From Riptortus pedestris (Eukaryota; Arthropoda; Insecta; Hemiptera; Alydidae): a stretch of 64,000 nt of DNA. This document shows positions 1 to 29,806 of the stretch, one piece after another (positions within the stretch are counted from its first letter, which is position 1; every line of letters starts with the position of its first letter). The stretch covers positions 95,828,501 through 95,892,500 of the forward strand of contig CM032233.1 in NCBI GenBank assembly GCA_019009955.1. Reading direction: 5' to 3'. A model generated the notes under the pieces. The model worked only from the letters and a program-made list of their open reading frames with translations. It did not search any database and had not been told where the DNA came from. The translations under genes were made by a program, and so were the position numbers.

Positions 1-301
1 TGTTATGTGCATATTTGCCATAAAACCCATAGAAAGCGAAATATCGCTATTTTTAATTTCAGCCCTCCCTTATAACCCCCCTTCCTGTTCGTCTCAGAAA
101 ATATTGATATAGCCTAAAGTCTAAGTTGGGTTAGTAGCAATATACATGCCAAGTTTCATAAAATCGGTTCAGCCGTTTATGTGTGAAAAGGTAACAAACA
201 GACACCAAAGAAACCAAATGCAGTTATGGTATCTATGAAATATGAAACGAAAAGTTATCATGAAATTTCGAGAAAAAAATCAATGTACAGACAGAGGTTA
301 C

Positions 302-345
<44 letters not shown>
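1..345 (-). mobile_element. Helitron-like element fragment, cut by window edge
   Basis: This stretch matches 16150-16460 closely along its length, including the pyrimidine-rich phrase near 60-85 and the phrase ending in the TA tract near 300. Read on the minus strand it begins in a TATATATAAAA-type tract, as many arthropod Helitron 5' ends do. The related copy at 15149-16460 has a recognisable Helitron 3' terminus, which is the main reason for the call. No transposase is encoded here, so it is non-autonomous. The 3' end lies outside the window. Confidence 0.5.
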
Positions 346-349
<4 letters not shown>

Positions 350-409
350 AGAGAGAGAGAGAGAGAGAGAGAGATGTACACATATATATATATATATATA
401 TATATAGAG
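305..409. repeat. Compound microsatellite (TA)n-(GA)n-(TA)n
   Basis: A TA tract at about 306-346 is followed by a GA tract at about 348-375 and another TA tract at about 380-407. Apparent ORFs here are runs of alternating residues from the repeat and are not genes. Confidence 0.95.
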
Positions 410-416
410 ATATATA

Positions 417-546
417 TTCACACTTTTGAACGGACCTCATTTCCGTCATCTACTAGGTAGGATTGACGGACATTTGAAGAAAAATTTCAAAAATTGCGTC
501 ATGAGTACGACCTCAATAGCCTTAAGGGGAATCTGCTAAAAGTGTC
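417..546 (+). repeat. Family B dispersed repeat, 3' end fragment
   Basis: About 130 bp matching the ends of the copies at 9672-9802, 51966-52101 and 57795-57916. It ends in a short palindromic stretch around CTTAAGG followed by CTGCTAAA. As in the other copies, a TA tract lies just before it. Confidence 0.7.
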
Positions 547-1050
547 CCCAGTATGCCAACCTCCAAGGAGGTACCAACACTAGGTCATCTGCAAACGGCA
601 GATAGGAAACCCTAGCTCCTTCAAGGTAAATACCGACCTCTCTTGGAACCGTCTGAAGGCCCCAATCTATCGTGAGATTAAAAAGACATTGGAACAATGG
701 ATCTCCCTGTCTAATCCCCCTCCCGCATAAAATTGTGCCAGTCGATGAACTGCCATGGGCAATACGTGTTAATCCCCTATAACATGTTCAATGAATGCGT
801 TTATGAGGCCCTTGTAGGCCATGGAGAGCATAATGGCTTAAACTATCAAAGGCATTGGAGAATGCTAGTTTGGATAACCCTGGCAATGTCATGGGCGACG
901 ACATGTAATTCATGCCTTCGATAACTCACCTCCTTGGACACAGAATCTAAAACCAATGTATTCTCTGATGTTCCATCCGAGCATATGATCCCCCTGTCCT
1001 CCCTCTATAAGATCAAGCGTACGGCAAGTATTTTGCGTAACTCTGAGAGG
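547..1050 (-). pseudogene. Non-LTR retrotransposon reverse transcriptase fragment (R2-like)
   Basis: On the minus strand the segment at about 560-730 encodes reverse transcriptase motifs: GIRQGDPLF near 690-720, and FADDLVLV near 575-597 with the catalytic Asp pair. A GLQTVPREVG stretch lies between them. Further upstream (about 800-880) the AFDSLSHYAL motif is seen in another frame, so at least one frameshift and several stops separate the blocks. The motif spacing and the form of the QGDPL and FADD blocks resemble R2-type LINEs, but the clade is uncertain. It is a dead 5'- and 3'-truncated fragment. Confidence 0.75.
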
Positions 1051-1156
1051 AAGGAATCATTATTATTTATATTAAACAATTCAACGATTTCTTTTGAATA
1101 AAGGTCTCATGGCAGAATGTAAATGGAAAGTATGTTTAGACACTTAAATAATTTAA

Positions 1157-1545
1157 CATTACAATCAAAGTCTTCAGGTACTGGCCGTGTGTCCATGTTT
1201 CTCGCCAACGTTTTATAGAACCCTGAGAATTCTAGAAGTATGTCTAGTGAAATGTCTGCCAGAAATATGAACACACAGTCAGTACCTGAAGACTTGGATT
1301 GTAATATTGGCTGTGGAAGTCTAGGAGTATATTTAAATATTACCCAACATAACTATATATTTTGATATTTATTATGATGATTTAGAGGGAATTCCTCACC
1401 TTTTCAACAGAAACTCAGAAATTCCGTACATCCAGAGGTCTTTGATAGGCTTTAGGAAAATAAATAAGATACAATATGGATTTCATATTTGTTCATGAAC
1501 ACACGGTCAGTACCCAAAGACTTTGATTGTGATATTTACAAGGGC
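1157..1545. repeat. Foldback repeat with a third direct copy
   Basis: About 43 bp at 1160-1202 is the near-perfect reverse complement of 1264-1306, making a foldback with a short spacer. A third copy in the orientation of the second lies at about 1490-1545. No ORF is present. It could be a MITE or a decayed duplicated element. Confidence 0.6.
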
Positions 1546-3030
1546 TATGGACGTCTATGAGTATATCATAAATAATTTTCTGAAAGCTTAGCTATTTTAA
1601 ATAGGATACTGATTTGCCATTTATCACACACAAGTCCGTGAAATACCCAGAGATTTGTAAACAAATATTGAAAACAAAAACTAAAATTTAACCTTTTTTG
1701 TAACTTTAAAGTCCTTAAACAGCATACGGATTTTACAAAGAGACATTGTAATAGGATTGTGGTATACAGTTAATACGTACTAGTTTTGATTTTTTCTGTT
1801 TCTTTTTGGTTTTTTTATGCTTCCATTACAAGGGTTGTTACTTCCTTCTTAAAGTAGCACTTCAATATCTTCACAGTACTGAGTGGGATATAGGCTATTT
1901 CTTTAATGGTGCAGCAACCAATATGTGGCTATTCAAATACTGAGTAAGCAAACTTAATTAAAATTATTAGAGTCATCTCCATGTGTACTGAGAGGCTAAG
2001 AATTTTAATGAAAGAAAGACTTTATTGACAGTAACTTGTTTTCTCTAATTTCTTTAAGACCTATTAACCCATCACATTCAGCATGACTGAAAAATAAGCA
2101 TCATAAGTAATGTATAAGGGAAAAAACTTGATAGTTAAAAGTAAAAAAATAAAAACGCACTGTTTCAAAATTATTATTTAAAAAATTACACTTCTTAGAA
2201 ATAATAGAGGCTTAATAAATAAATACAAATACTTTTTCTTTGAATAAGTTACTACAAAGCTTGTCTGTTTTATAAAAATAAATTGATATTTTATCCAGTA
2301 TTGTCTACATTTAAAATTAATGAGCTTGTAAATATATGTATATCTACATATAAATCAGTAAATATATATTCATATATGAAAATTTCAAACATGACAATTA
2401 AACTGAAATGACAGAAGGCACTACTTAACAAACAAAACTAATTAAAAACAAGTACACAGTAAAGTCTTCTTAACTAAAGAACATAAAGCAATGTTATATA
2501 CTTACATGGAAGTAATGTATAAAGTAAAATGATTTTTTAGAAATAAAAATTTTCTGTCATTTAAAACCAAATTCATTTATTGAGTAAGAAAAAAAGTAAT
2601 GCCAATATAATGAAACAATCAATATTTCTATTGAATTCATAGAAGTAAGAAGGATAAAAGAAGAATCAACTTATAGAAGTGATATCAACAAATCCAACAA
2701 ATGAAAAATAATTACTCTTAGGACTAAGATAAAAGAAATAGGATAATTAACAAAGCATTATGTTGCTTTGGCAGTCAGTTTTATGGTCTAAATTAGCTGT
2801 CTGAGATCTTTTTTACTTGGCACCCACATTTTCACAAGTTCCTGTTTTACGGATTATAGTGGTAAATCATCTGTGATAAATCATGATGGTTTCCATAATC
2901 GTTCTTTCTAAAATTTCCCATTCCTGAAGTGAAGGTCCATACTCTTCCCCACTTAATACTCTTATCCCCCATAAACTCTTCATACTCTTTCCCCCTCTAA
3001 ATTTGAATACCTTATAGTGTAACTATTCAC
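1546..3030. other. AT-rich intergenic stretch, nothing recognised
   Basis: I see no long ORF, no RNA gene and no clear repeat end. The sequence is AT-rich with short A and T runs. Confidence 0.5.
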
Positions 3031-3032
3031 CC

Positions 3033-3346
3033 AACCAGAAGTTTCACATCACTTAACAAAAATAATAGAAAGAGGCGTTAATCTCACAGGCATGGAGGAT
3101 GCTTCAGCCTATGAGAAAGAACTTGAAATTGGGGATACTGCTTTATGTAATACTGCTTATATTCCTCTAAACAAAGAATAAATTGAAGAGAATATCCAAA
3201 ATCTAAAAAAGCAAGTGTCCAAGGAATTTATATAAATTGCAAAATCATATTACAAAGCTCGTCAAATCTATGTGCTAGCTCATAACATTACAACTCATAA
3301 GAACCGAAGTATTGGAACATCAAAAGGTTCAAGCTGTTCGCCTATA
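3033..3346 (+). pseudogene. Possible decayed coding remnant, family unknown
   Basis: One plus-strand frame stays protein-like for about 105 codons with only two TAA interruptions, at about 3179 and 3232. It contains a stretch reading TKIIERGVNLTGMEDASAYE and, further on, SYYKARQIYVLAHNIT. Runs free of stops are unusual in this AT-rich DNA. I do not recognise the family; it could be a transposon or virus-derived fragment, or chance. The minus-strand ORF at 3491-3790 (99 codons) next to it is also unassigned. Confidence 0.25.
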
Positions 3347-4160
3347 CTTACCTAATAGTACACCAATTTTTATAGTTAATAAACATGAAACATAAGGAAA
3401 TATATGCATTTGCAAAAGACAAAGTAATATTAATTAAGTCAAAAATACCTAAACAGACTAAGACAATCATAAACATTACCATACTATACATCACTTTAAA
3501 AATTCCGATTTGGAAATTCTAATTGAGTCAAGTAAAGCAAAAGTCTTATCAAGGCCATGGAAAAAAGGAGAGTGGAACATCTGAGACATATCATAAGGCA
3601 CAACAATTTCATTACAAATATATTTGAAGGTAAGATCCTTGGGCATAGGGGGAGAGGGAGGCCTAGAAAATCCTATTTTGAAGATATCAAGTATCTTATG
3701 GATTTTAGTAGGTATAGTATATGAAAAGAGCAGCTTCTGAAAGAACACAATAGTTGACACTACACAAGACAAAGCCTTTGGATCGAACAATACATGCTAA
3801 TGCAGTCGAACCAGTTATGACCTATGGAATAACTATGGTATTCGGGGTTCCAATGTACTTTTTTTTTTTATTACATCAAGAATAATGTAATGCATTAAAT
3901 GGTAATTTTCTTAATAAAGTTAAAATAATATTTTTATTGGATTGCTTCACTTTTTCTTTTGTGTTTTGATTTTCTTTATAACTATGATTGTTTTTTTCTT
4001 TCTTTATGCATATTACTTGTTTTCTTTCCATTATATTTTTTTCCAAAAATTATAAAATTTACATTTATTGTATTCAAAAACCATTATGTGTTACAAGCAT
4101 ACATGTTATATACTAATTGCATGGTACATGTAGTAAATAAATGCCCTTTGTGCATGGTTA

Positions 4161-4161
4161 A

Positions 4162-4199
<38 letters not shown>

Positions 4200-4213
4200 T
4201 GTGTGTGTGTGTA
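4161..4213. repeat. (GT)n microsatellite
   Basis: An almost uninterrupted GT run with a single TCT interruption. It makes the 117-codon ORF that spans it look like a run of Val and Cys, which I do not consider a gene. Confidence 0.95.
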
Positions 4214-4319
4214 TCCTACATGTTTGGTAGGAATCTGAAGGAAAAAATTGTGGTGGTTGACTTGCTCCTACCAAACAAAACAATAAACGAAGAACAACAA
4301 CAGTTCCTGTAAGTTTAAA

Positions 4320-5978
4320 TGCCACAACCAATGACTATAAAGCTCTTATTTTTGTATACAATTATATGGTTTTTAATTATTTTCATATTTTGTTTCCATC
4401 GATTTCATAAACACAAAATGTGGGTGGCAATCACAGGAGGAAAGAGTGTTGTGGTTGGCATATACCATAAAATTGTTTTCTCACAGAAAAAAAGTAATCA
4501 TAATATAAAACATTTTCAAAATCTGTACAGGACATTGTAAAATAATAAACAAAAGAAAGTTGTATGCTGCTGGGAGGGGAAATTAATTAGCACACAGAGT
4601 AGTGGTTGGGTAGGACAGTCATATGTAGACGCCATCACCACTACCCTGCCCACAGCGAAATAGTTAGATTACTCAAAAAAACTGTGTGCAGGTTAAAGTA
4701 AAAAAGCCTCATCCTCAGAATAATATTAACATAAATAACAAAGATGAGTAAAACTACAAGATACAAAAATGCATGTAAGCTTATATATATAAACGTACAT
4801 ACAACGTATATATCCCAATATTAAAAAAGTGATAATCTTTGGCTCGAAACCCCATGAAGAGCCAAGGCCTGACATGGCTTTGGAGGGAAGTCAAGAGGTG
4901 AGCTTGACGAATTCTCTGTCATATTATAATGGTATTAGAGACCAAAGACTGTTATTTCTTTATTCAGGTAACTACTCAATGGTCTCATGATCATGAGTGG
5001 GTACAGATGAAGTACAACATCAAAGCTCATTGACCACATAGCTAAATAAAATTTAGTGTGTGATCAAATGGTCTGAAATTGGTACCAATAGCATAGTGAT
5101 ACAGTGCTTTAACCACAGGGCAATTGTCTTTAAGAAAAGGATAAAATGTAACATTGGAGCTAATAAATCCATTAAACAATTAATGGAATTTCATTAACTC
5201 AAATGATAGATTATCACAATATTTATAATTATTTGGCTATTACCATTGGAAGTTTCTCTAATGGGCTGTCCATTATGAAATGATTTATGGAAAAAATATG
5301 GACTCAAAATTGCATATTAATTAATGATAAAAAGCAGATTTTAAGTCAAAACAGATAATGTAATAAAACATTTGTTTTCGTTAATGGATAGTCCATTTCT
5401 CATTTTTATATTTAAATGTAGATATTGAAACAACCATAAATATATTAACTCCTATAATACTGAATGAGCAAATGTTTCATATGTCATAATTCAACCTCCA
5501 TATGAATACCCAGTACTTTACACCAATTATCTTTCAAGAATAAATTATTTCATTGAAGAACTCGATATATCACAGATTTATTTCAATTAATAAATATTTG
5601 AGACTAACACTTTAAAATCATTCATGTTTGAAAACTTTTTTTTTTTTACAAGTCACAAAATCATTTTTTTCTAATCAAAAAGACATAAAAATTAGGTAAC
5701 TGAGTGCCATAAAAACTGTAAAATAAATAACTATATCAAATGCAAACTGATGTTAAAAAATAAATGCTTTTTAAAAAGTAATTGTACTCCATACACTCAG
5801 ATGACCAAATTTAATTCAATACTATTCTTAATATAAATATATGTATATATAAACACAGGGCATTCGTTTATTAATTATTAAAGTAATAAACAAATGAAAA
5901 AATATTTCATTAACCACAACCTGAAATAATAAAAGGGAAGTTAATTGCAGTTAAAATTGTGAAAAAGTCTCTTCATAA
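4320..5978. other. Intergenic DNA downstream of the MK2 gene
   Basis: No gene or transposon end was recognised. The MK2 3' UTR should extend from 6335 leftward into this region. A minus-strand AATAAA lies at 5867-5872 and is one possible polyadenylation signal, but several AT-rich alternatives exist. Confidence 0.4.

Positions 5979-6024
<46 letters not shown>
5979..6024. repeat. (TA)n microsatellite
   Basis: A pure TA run of more than 40 bp, probably inside or just past the MK2 3' UTR. Confidence 0.95.
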
Positions 6025-6027
<3 letters not shown>

Positions 6028-6335
6028 ATCTATTTTATCTATTTAAATGTTTAAATTAAAAATAAACCTAATTCTTACAAGGTTTTTTTTTTTTTAATTT
6101 CTACAAAAATATGTCAACTATGCTTCTTCTATAGCTCTTTTAACAATTAATGGTGTGCAATCAAAGATGGAACATATCTAATAGATATTTTAATTACCAA
6201 GAAGAAGCATACTTTAGTTCCAATATAAAACAACATTAAAGCAAGATAAGTACATTTTCATACAAAGGAATCAAGCAAAACTTAATCTATGGATTTTTAT
6301 GTCTAAAAATATTAGCACAGAATGAGAATTTAAAC

Positions 6336-25045
<18,710 letters not shown>

Positions 25046-25946
25046 CGTAAAATGTAGTAAGCAAACAAACCTTTAGAGGCTTACTGATAAATAGTAGGGT
25101 TGTGATAACAGGAGTCCAATATCTGAGATAGAATTCAATTGACCAACGAAGTATAACAGGTATTTTGAATGCCATACAATATCCTGGAAAAATATACACT
25201 ACATTATCTTTAAAATGGGGCACTGTTAAAAATAAGATAATGTCTGTTTTAACGAAGATAATGTCTGAATAGCTATTTTACCTAGAAAAGACTGCGAGTG
25301 TCTCCTCAACCGGCCGAGGAAACTCAAATATGATGACAATTACTTACAAGAAATTCGAATCTTAAATGTTTTGTTTTTTACTTTTGCTTTCGGCTTTTGT
25401 CGTTTTTATTCGCCAAAACCCGTAAAATCTTAAATATCTGAATTAATATCTCCTAAAAGAAATATTCAACTGACAGAAGTCATTAATAATATTTGTTATA
25501 CTATTTATTTTATATTAATATTCAAATAATAATGTGTTGGTACCATAAATGGTGAAAGAGTATTTTAGTTCCCTCTTGGTGGCGCACGATGACGACGGCG
25601 GCCATTTTGTTTTTCTAACTTTATATTTTTTAACACTTTAAAATTTCCATAATACGCCATTGGTGGTTAAAACCGAGGGTGGGGGGTTTTGTTTTTCTAA
25701 CTCTTTAAAATTTCCAAAATACGCCATCGGTGGTTTTAAGCGAGGGCGGGGATTATAAGGAAACAAGATGGCGGCGTAGGGGGGACTAAACTGCACTTTA
25801 GCCCCATAAATAATGCTGAATGTTCGTCCCTGGACATTTATCTTCTATGAAGGTTTGCTTCAACAGAAGCTAGTATGCACATAAATATTTCTTTCATTAC
25901 GTGACTGCGGTTGAGTAATACCAGTTGAAATCTTAGTTGGTTAGTC
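25046..25946. other. MK2 5' flank
   Basis: Between the MK2 start codon and the gypsy element. No ORF. It contains the likely promoter region described separately and ends at the 5-bp target site of the gypsy element. Confidence 0.5.
25564..25800 (-). promoter_or_regulatory. Candidate MK2 promoter with YY1/Pho-like sites and a duplicated block
   Basis: This is the only GC-rich, CpG-containing stretch upstream of MK2. It holds AAGATGGCGGC at 25765-25775 and GGCGGCCATTTTG at 25597-25609, both resembling YY1/Pho sites. GGTGGCGC at 25578-25585 resembles the core of CTCF sites. A block of about 65 bp containing TTTTGTTTTTCTAACT and AATACGCCAT is present twice, near 25605-25672 and 25685-25750. Assignment to MK2 is inferred from position only. 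Confidence 0.45.
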
Positions 25947-26131
25947 TGTTTTAATAATTAGTCCTGATAATAAATCATACACAAATCTTATATAAATTCT
26001 GTTTAACATTATTATTCTAGCTCACAAGATACACTGTACATCAACATAATACTACACATAACAAACATCCGCTTCCCTGTTCTTATAATCGCTATAACCT
26101 TCCTTCCTTAACAGTGTAGCCACATATAACA
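25947..26131 (-). repeat. Gypsy-like element 3' LTR
   Basis: 185 bp, matching 29619-29801 except for a few small differences such as an extra TC near 26040. It is the downstream LTR in the element's own orientation. Confidence 0.92.
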
Positions 26132-26140
26132 TCTCTCTTT

Positions 26141-27709
26141 TCAATCTTTGAGCCTTGCTGGCACTCTCCTGCACCTCTTAGGTCTTGACACTGGTGCAAC
26201 AAAGTTTGTAGCATTTTCAGTACCCTCATCTACCTGAAACGACGCCAGGCGAAGATGAACTCTATTCCGCCTGACCACTCTGCCAGTATCAAGGTCATCC
26301 ACTATGTACGATCTTGGCGCAACATGTTTTTGAAGAATTCTCCCTCGATGGCAGTAGTCGACTTTTGGGTACTGGATGGATACGAGATCTCCAGGACTGA
26401 ATTCCTTGAGCTCTCTAGCACTCCGATCATAATAGCTCTTGGCAATTGCATGTTTTTCTTCCAACTTAGCTGGTATGTCAGCATTCACATGGGGCATCAG
26501 CGTATCAGCTACAGAAGGTAATTTAGTGCGGCACACCCGATTCATCAACAGCTGTGCTGGGGACACTCGTAAATGCTTTAGTGGAGTGTTCCTATACTCA
26601 AGAAGAGCCATATATAGATCCTCTTTCCCATCTGCAGCCTTCTTCAAAATGTTTTTAATTATTCCCACACCTTTTTCAGCGAAAGAGTTGGACTGCGCAT
26701 GATTAGGGCTTCGTGTGACAATGTCAAAGCAGTAATCATTGGAGAAACCTTGTAGTTCTGCTGAAGCGAACGGTACATTGTCGCAGATCATTACCTCTGG
26801 AATACCAAACTTTGAGAAAATAGATTTTAAATTTTGGATGACTTCTTGAGCCGATTTTGTTTTCATGCCCACAAACTCAATCCAGTTAGAATATGAATCA
26901 ACCAGAACCTGGTAATCACGTGACTCATAGGTCATAATGTCCACAAACACCCTCTGCCACGGTCTTATGGGCAATGGATGGCTATTTAAGGGCTCCTTAA
27001 TATTTTTTCTTGCAAACTTCTGGCAACTAGGACAATTTTTGATGAAATGCTCAATGACCATATTTATTTGGGCCAATATTATTGTTTGTTTAGCTCTCTT
27101 TCGATTTTTCAATATCAGCGTGACTGGAGCGTCAAGAATGGCATCCTTAAGTGCCTGAAACGAATCCTTCTCTTCGTTGTCCCACTTCCAACTAATATCA
27201 TTTTTAGTAAGATTCCTTAATGGGGCCGACCTTTCCGACAAATTTGGTATAAACTTTGAGACATATTTAATTAAACCCAAGACTCTTAAAACGTCTCCTT
27301 TGTTTTTTGGTCCTGGCAACTCTCTAATAGCCTCTACATACCTATCGTCAATAGCAATTCCTTCACTAGAAAATATTTGTCCAAGATACTTGACAGATTT
27401 CCTTTTATATTGTATCTTCGAGCTAGTAAATCGAACATTATATTTCCGAGTTCTATCCATTACTTGTTGGAGGGCTTGATCATGTTCTTGCTCTGAAACT
27501 CCCAACACCAACAAGTCGTCAAAATATACACAGACGCCAGGAATATCCCCGAACAACCTGGATACCTGGCACTGAAAAATTTCTGGTGCCGACCTTAATC
27601 TAAACGGCATCCTCTGAAATTTGAATCTCCCAAAAATAGTGGCAAAAGTACAAAGATCAGCTGACGCACTATCTAGCTCAATATGGAAATAACCATCTTT
27701 TAGGTCCAT
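26141..27709 (-). pseudogene. Gypsy-like pol: RT C-terminal part fused to integrase, no RNase H
   Basis: An open frame of 522 codons. RT motifs include DLKDGYFHIEL at the start, RMPFRLRSAPEIFQ near residue 33 and the catalytic YFDD at residues 62-65 (YIDD is more usual). RT ends near residue 198 (DAPVTLIL). Integrase follows at once: the CPSC pair of the zinc finger is at 226-229 with its His pair deleted. The core follows with Asp257 (VFVDIM), Asp310 (ICDN) and Glu345 (FAEKGV), all present. A GPY-like C-terminal region follows. The join between RT and integrase is in frame, so a deletion removed RNase H without breaking the ORF. The 5' part of RT lies in other frames upstream. It cannot work as read. 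Confidence 0.85.
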
Positions 27710-27748
27710 ACAGTAAATACACTCTTACCTTGTAATGTTTGGGTAATA

Positions 27749-28127
27749 TCATCGACAGTCAGTATAACAAAATGTTCTCTCAACAGATTTATTAAGTTTT
27801 CTCATATCCAAACAGACCCTCAAATCACCATTCTTTTTTTCCACTACCACTACCGGGTTAACTACCTCTGTTGGATAGGTGACTTTCTGAATGATACCTT
27901 TTTCTTCCATCTCCTCTAATTTTAATTTCAAACGATCATGCAAAACATAAGGCACTCTTCTAGTATTTTCAATAAATGGTTGAAAAGAACTATCTAACTT
28001 AATTGAATGCACAAATGGGAATCTCCCCAAACCTTCAAAAATTCTCGGTTTGACTGTACTATTTGCAACTGCTCATTTATGTTCTCAATTCTTTTAATGA
28101 TGTTAAATTTAACACAATCGTGCAATC
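27749..28127 (-). pseudogene. Gypsy-like pol: RT N-terminal part, frameshifted
   Basis: The open part 27749-28030 encodes the RT N-terminus, with RVPYVLHDRLKLKLEEMEEK, the VVVVEKKNGDLRVCLDMRKL block and NKSVER. It leaves frame near 27770 (1 base) and again just before 27709, and it is out of frame with the gag-protease ORF near 28050 and 28128. These breaks separate it from both neighbours. Confidence 0.85.
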
Positions 28128-29497
28128 CTAATAAAGGGGTTTTCTCATGTTTACCACTGCAAACTGAATAGTGTGACTCTTATCACCAATAGAACATTCC
28201 AGCGCAGTAGACCCAACTAAAGGTATTCTTTCTCCTGTGTAAGTAACTGCCGAACAAACAGACTTAGAAATAGGTGCCCTCAGCTTAATAGCTAAATCCT
28301 TAGGTAGAACACTTATATCTGCTCCAGTATCAATTTTGAAAGATAGGCAAGAACCACCTATATGTACATCTTGAAGCCAACAGCTATTTTTAGACTCTAC
28401 TTCATCAATAGAAAACTTTTCGACAACGCCAACTTCATTTTGTAATTCAAGTTCAGCAACTTTCTTTGAATCTACTTCATCAACTGTACACGCAACAGCA
28501 AAATGGTTCATGCCTTTACACCGAGTACAAGATTTCCCCCATGCAGGACAGTTACGAAACGTGTGGTGAGTTGCACACCGAGAACATTTTCGAACATTTG
28601 TAGATGACAATTTGTTAACATTTTTTACTTTGCTAATATCATGCACGTCAACAGAATCAGGCATTTCTGTGTGCTCGTCACGCCGGATATGGGTTTGTTT
28701 CTCTAAAAAAACTAATAATTCCTCTATTGGCAAAAACTCAGTGGAACTGTCTTGTAATTCCCACAAATGTTTGGATTCTTTGTCTAGCCTACGCAACAGT
28801 ATAAATTGTAATATTGCGTTCCAACTTTCAGTATTAATACCATAACTATTTATTGCACTTAGAACCGACCTAGTGGTATTAATCAGACTTTTTATAGCTT
28901 GGCTGGACTCTACACTTGGATGGTCAATAGCCCTCTCCAAGTATTTGTACTCTAGATATTTATTCCTCTGATAGACATTCAACAATCTATCGAGAGCTAC
29001 TGCATAATTGGCGGACGTTAGGTCTAGTCCCGCTAGTCTGTCCAATGGTTCTCCCTCCAGTGAAGATTTAAGAAGTTGAAAACGACGGACATCGTCTAAT
29101 GTAGGATTTTCATGAACAACCGATATGAATAATTCATAAAAGGAGTTCCACTGTGTAATGTCTCCTTTAAAAATCAGAATTCTTATTGGTGCAACCTCAC
29201 ACTTAATATTAAAATCAGTTTTCTTATTAACTACTTTAGATGTAATTTCTGCAATTTTTTCTTCCAGAGTACTTTTTATACGGAAATAATCTTTCTCAAA
29301 ATTGTCAATATAATCATCTTCAAGCATGCCATGCATAATTCATTAAATTCATCAAAAATTTTACCTGAGTCCTTACTTCTTTCTTTTAATTCCGATAATG
29401 ATGCATTCTCAAAATTAGATGATGATAAAAAAGTTAACATTCTTGTTAATCTTGCCCTTAAAACTGACTTCTTTTTCTTTAATAATTCACCTTCCAT
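28128..29497 (-). pseudogene. Gypsy-like gag and protease, one frameshift
   Basis: The start is at 29497 (MEGELLKKKKSVLRARLTRM), typical of gag N-termini of the DUF1759 type. A frameshift near 29335 moves into the 402-codon ORF ending at 28128. That ORF carries the gag core (FKGDITQWNSFYELFISVVH), zinc knuckles CSRCATHHTFRNC and CTRCKGMNHFAVAC, then the aspartic protease active site FKIDTGADISVLP. DUF1759-type gag is best known from BEL/Pao, while the pol here is Ty3/gypsy-like. Confidence 0.8.
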
Positions 29498-29618
29498 GAT
29501 AATTAATAGTAAAACGAAGAATCCACAAAAGGAAAAAAAAACTTTTAACGAAAGAGTGTTGCTATCTAAACGAAAATTTCACAATTGAGAACGTTAAAGT
29601 TCAAAAAACCTGACACCA

Positions 29619-29801
29619 TGTTTTAATAATTAGTCCTGATAATAAAACATACACAAATCTTATATAAATTCTGTTTAACATTATTATTCTAGCTCACAAG
29701 ATACACTGTACAACATAATACTACACATAACAAACATCCGCTTCCCTGTTCTTATAATCGCTATAACCTTCCTTCCTTACACAGTGTAGCCACATATAAC
29801 A
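29619..29801 (-). repeat. Gypsy-like element 5' LTR
   Basis: 183 bp. Directly inside it, TGGTGTCAGG reads off the minus strand from 29618 and is the probable primer-binding site. The TSD TAGTC follows at 29802-29806. Confidence 0.92.
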
Positions 29802-29806
29802 TAGTC

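Larger units (their letters stand above)
25947..29801 (-). mobile_element. Ty3/gypsy-like LTR retrotransposon with 5-bp TSD, RNase H deleted
   Basis: LTRs of 185 and 183 bp (25947-26131 and 29619-29801) start TGTTTTAATAAT and end ATAACA. The host duplication TAGTC is present at 25942-25946 and 29802-29806. On the minus strand the order is 5' LTR, a primer-binding-like TGGTGTCAGG directly inside it, gag, protease, RT and integrase, then a purine tract GAAAAGAGAGA abutting the 3' LTR. The element is 3.86 kb. The LTRs are nearly identical, so insertion is fairly recent. Even so, gag-pol has several frameshifts, and RNase H plus the start of integrase are missing. Confidence 0.92.

Noticed and set aside
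226..460. Three overlapping ORFs of 62-72 codons rich in Ile-Tyr and Arg-Glu
   Set aside because: They translate the (TA)n and (GA)n microsatellites; there is no other coding signal.
3491..3790. 99-codon minus-strand ORF
   Set aside because: No recognisable family and no supporting context. Kept only as a note beside the nearby remnant.
3959..4312. 117-codon plus-strand ORF
   Set aside because: T-rich DNA plus a (GT)n tract gives hydrophobic and Val-Cys runs. No domain or splice context supports it.
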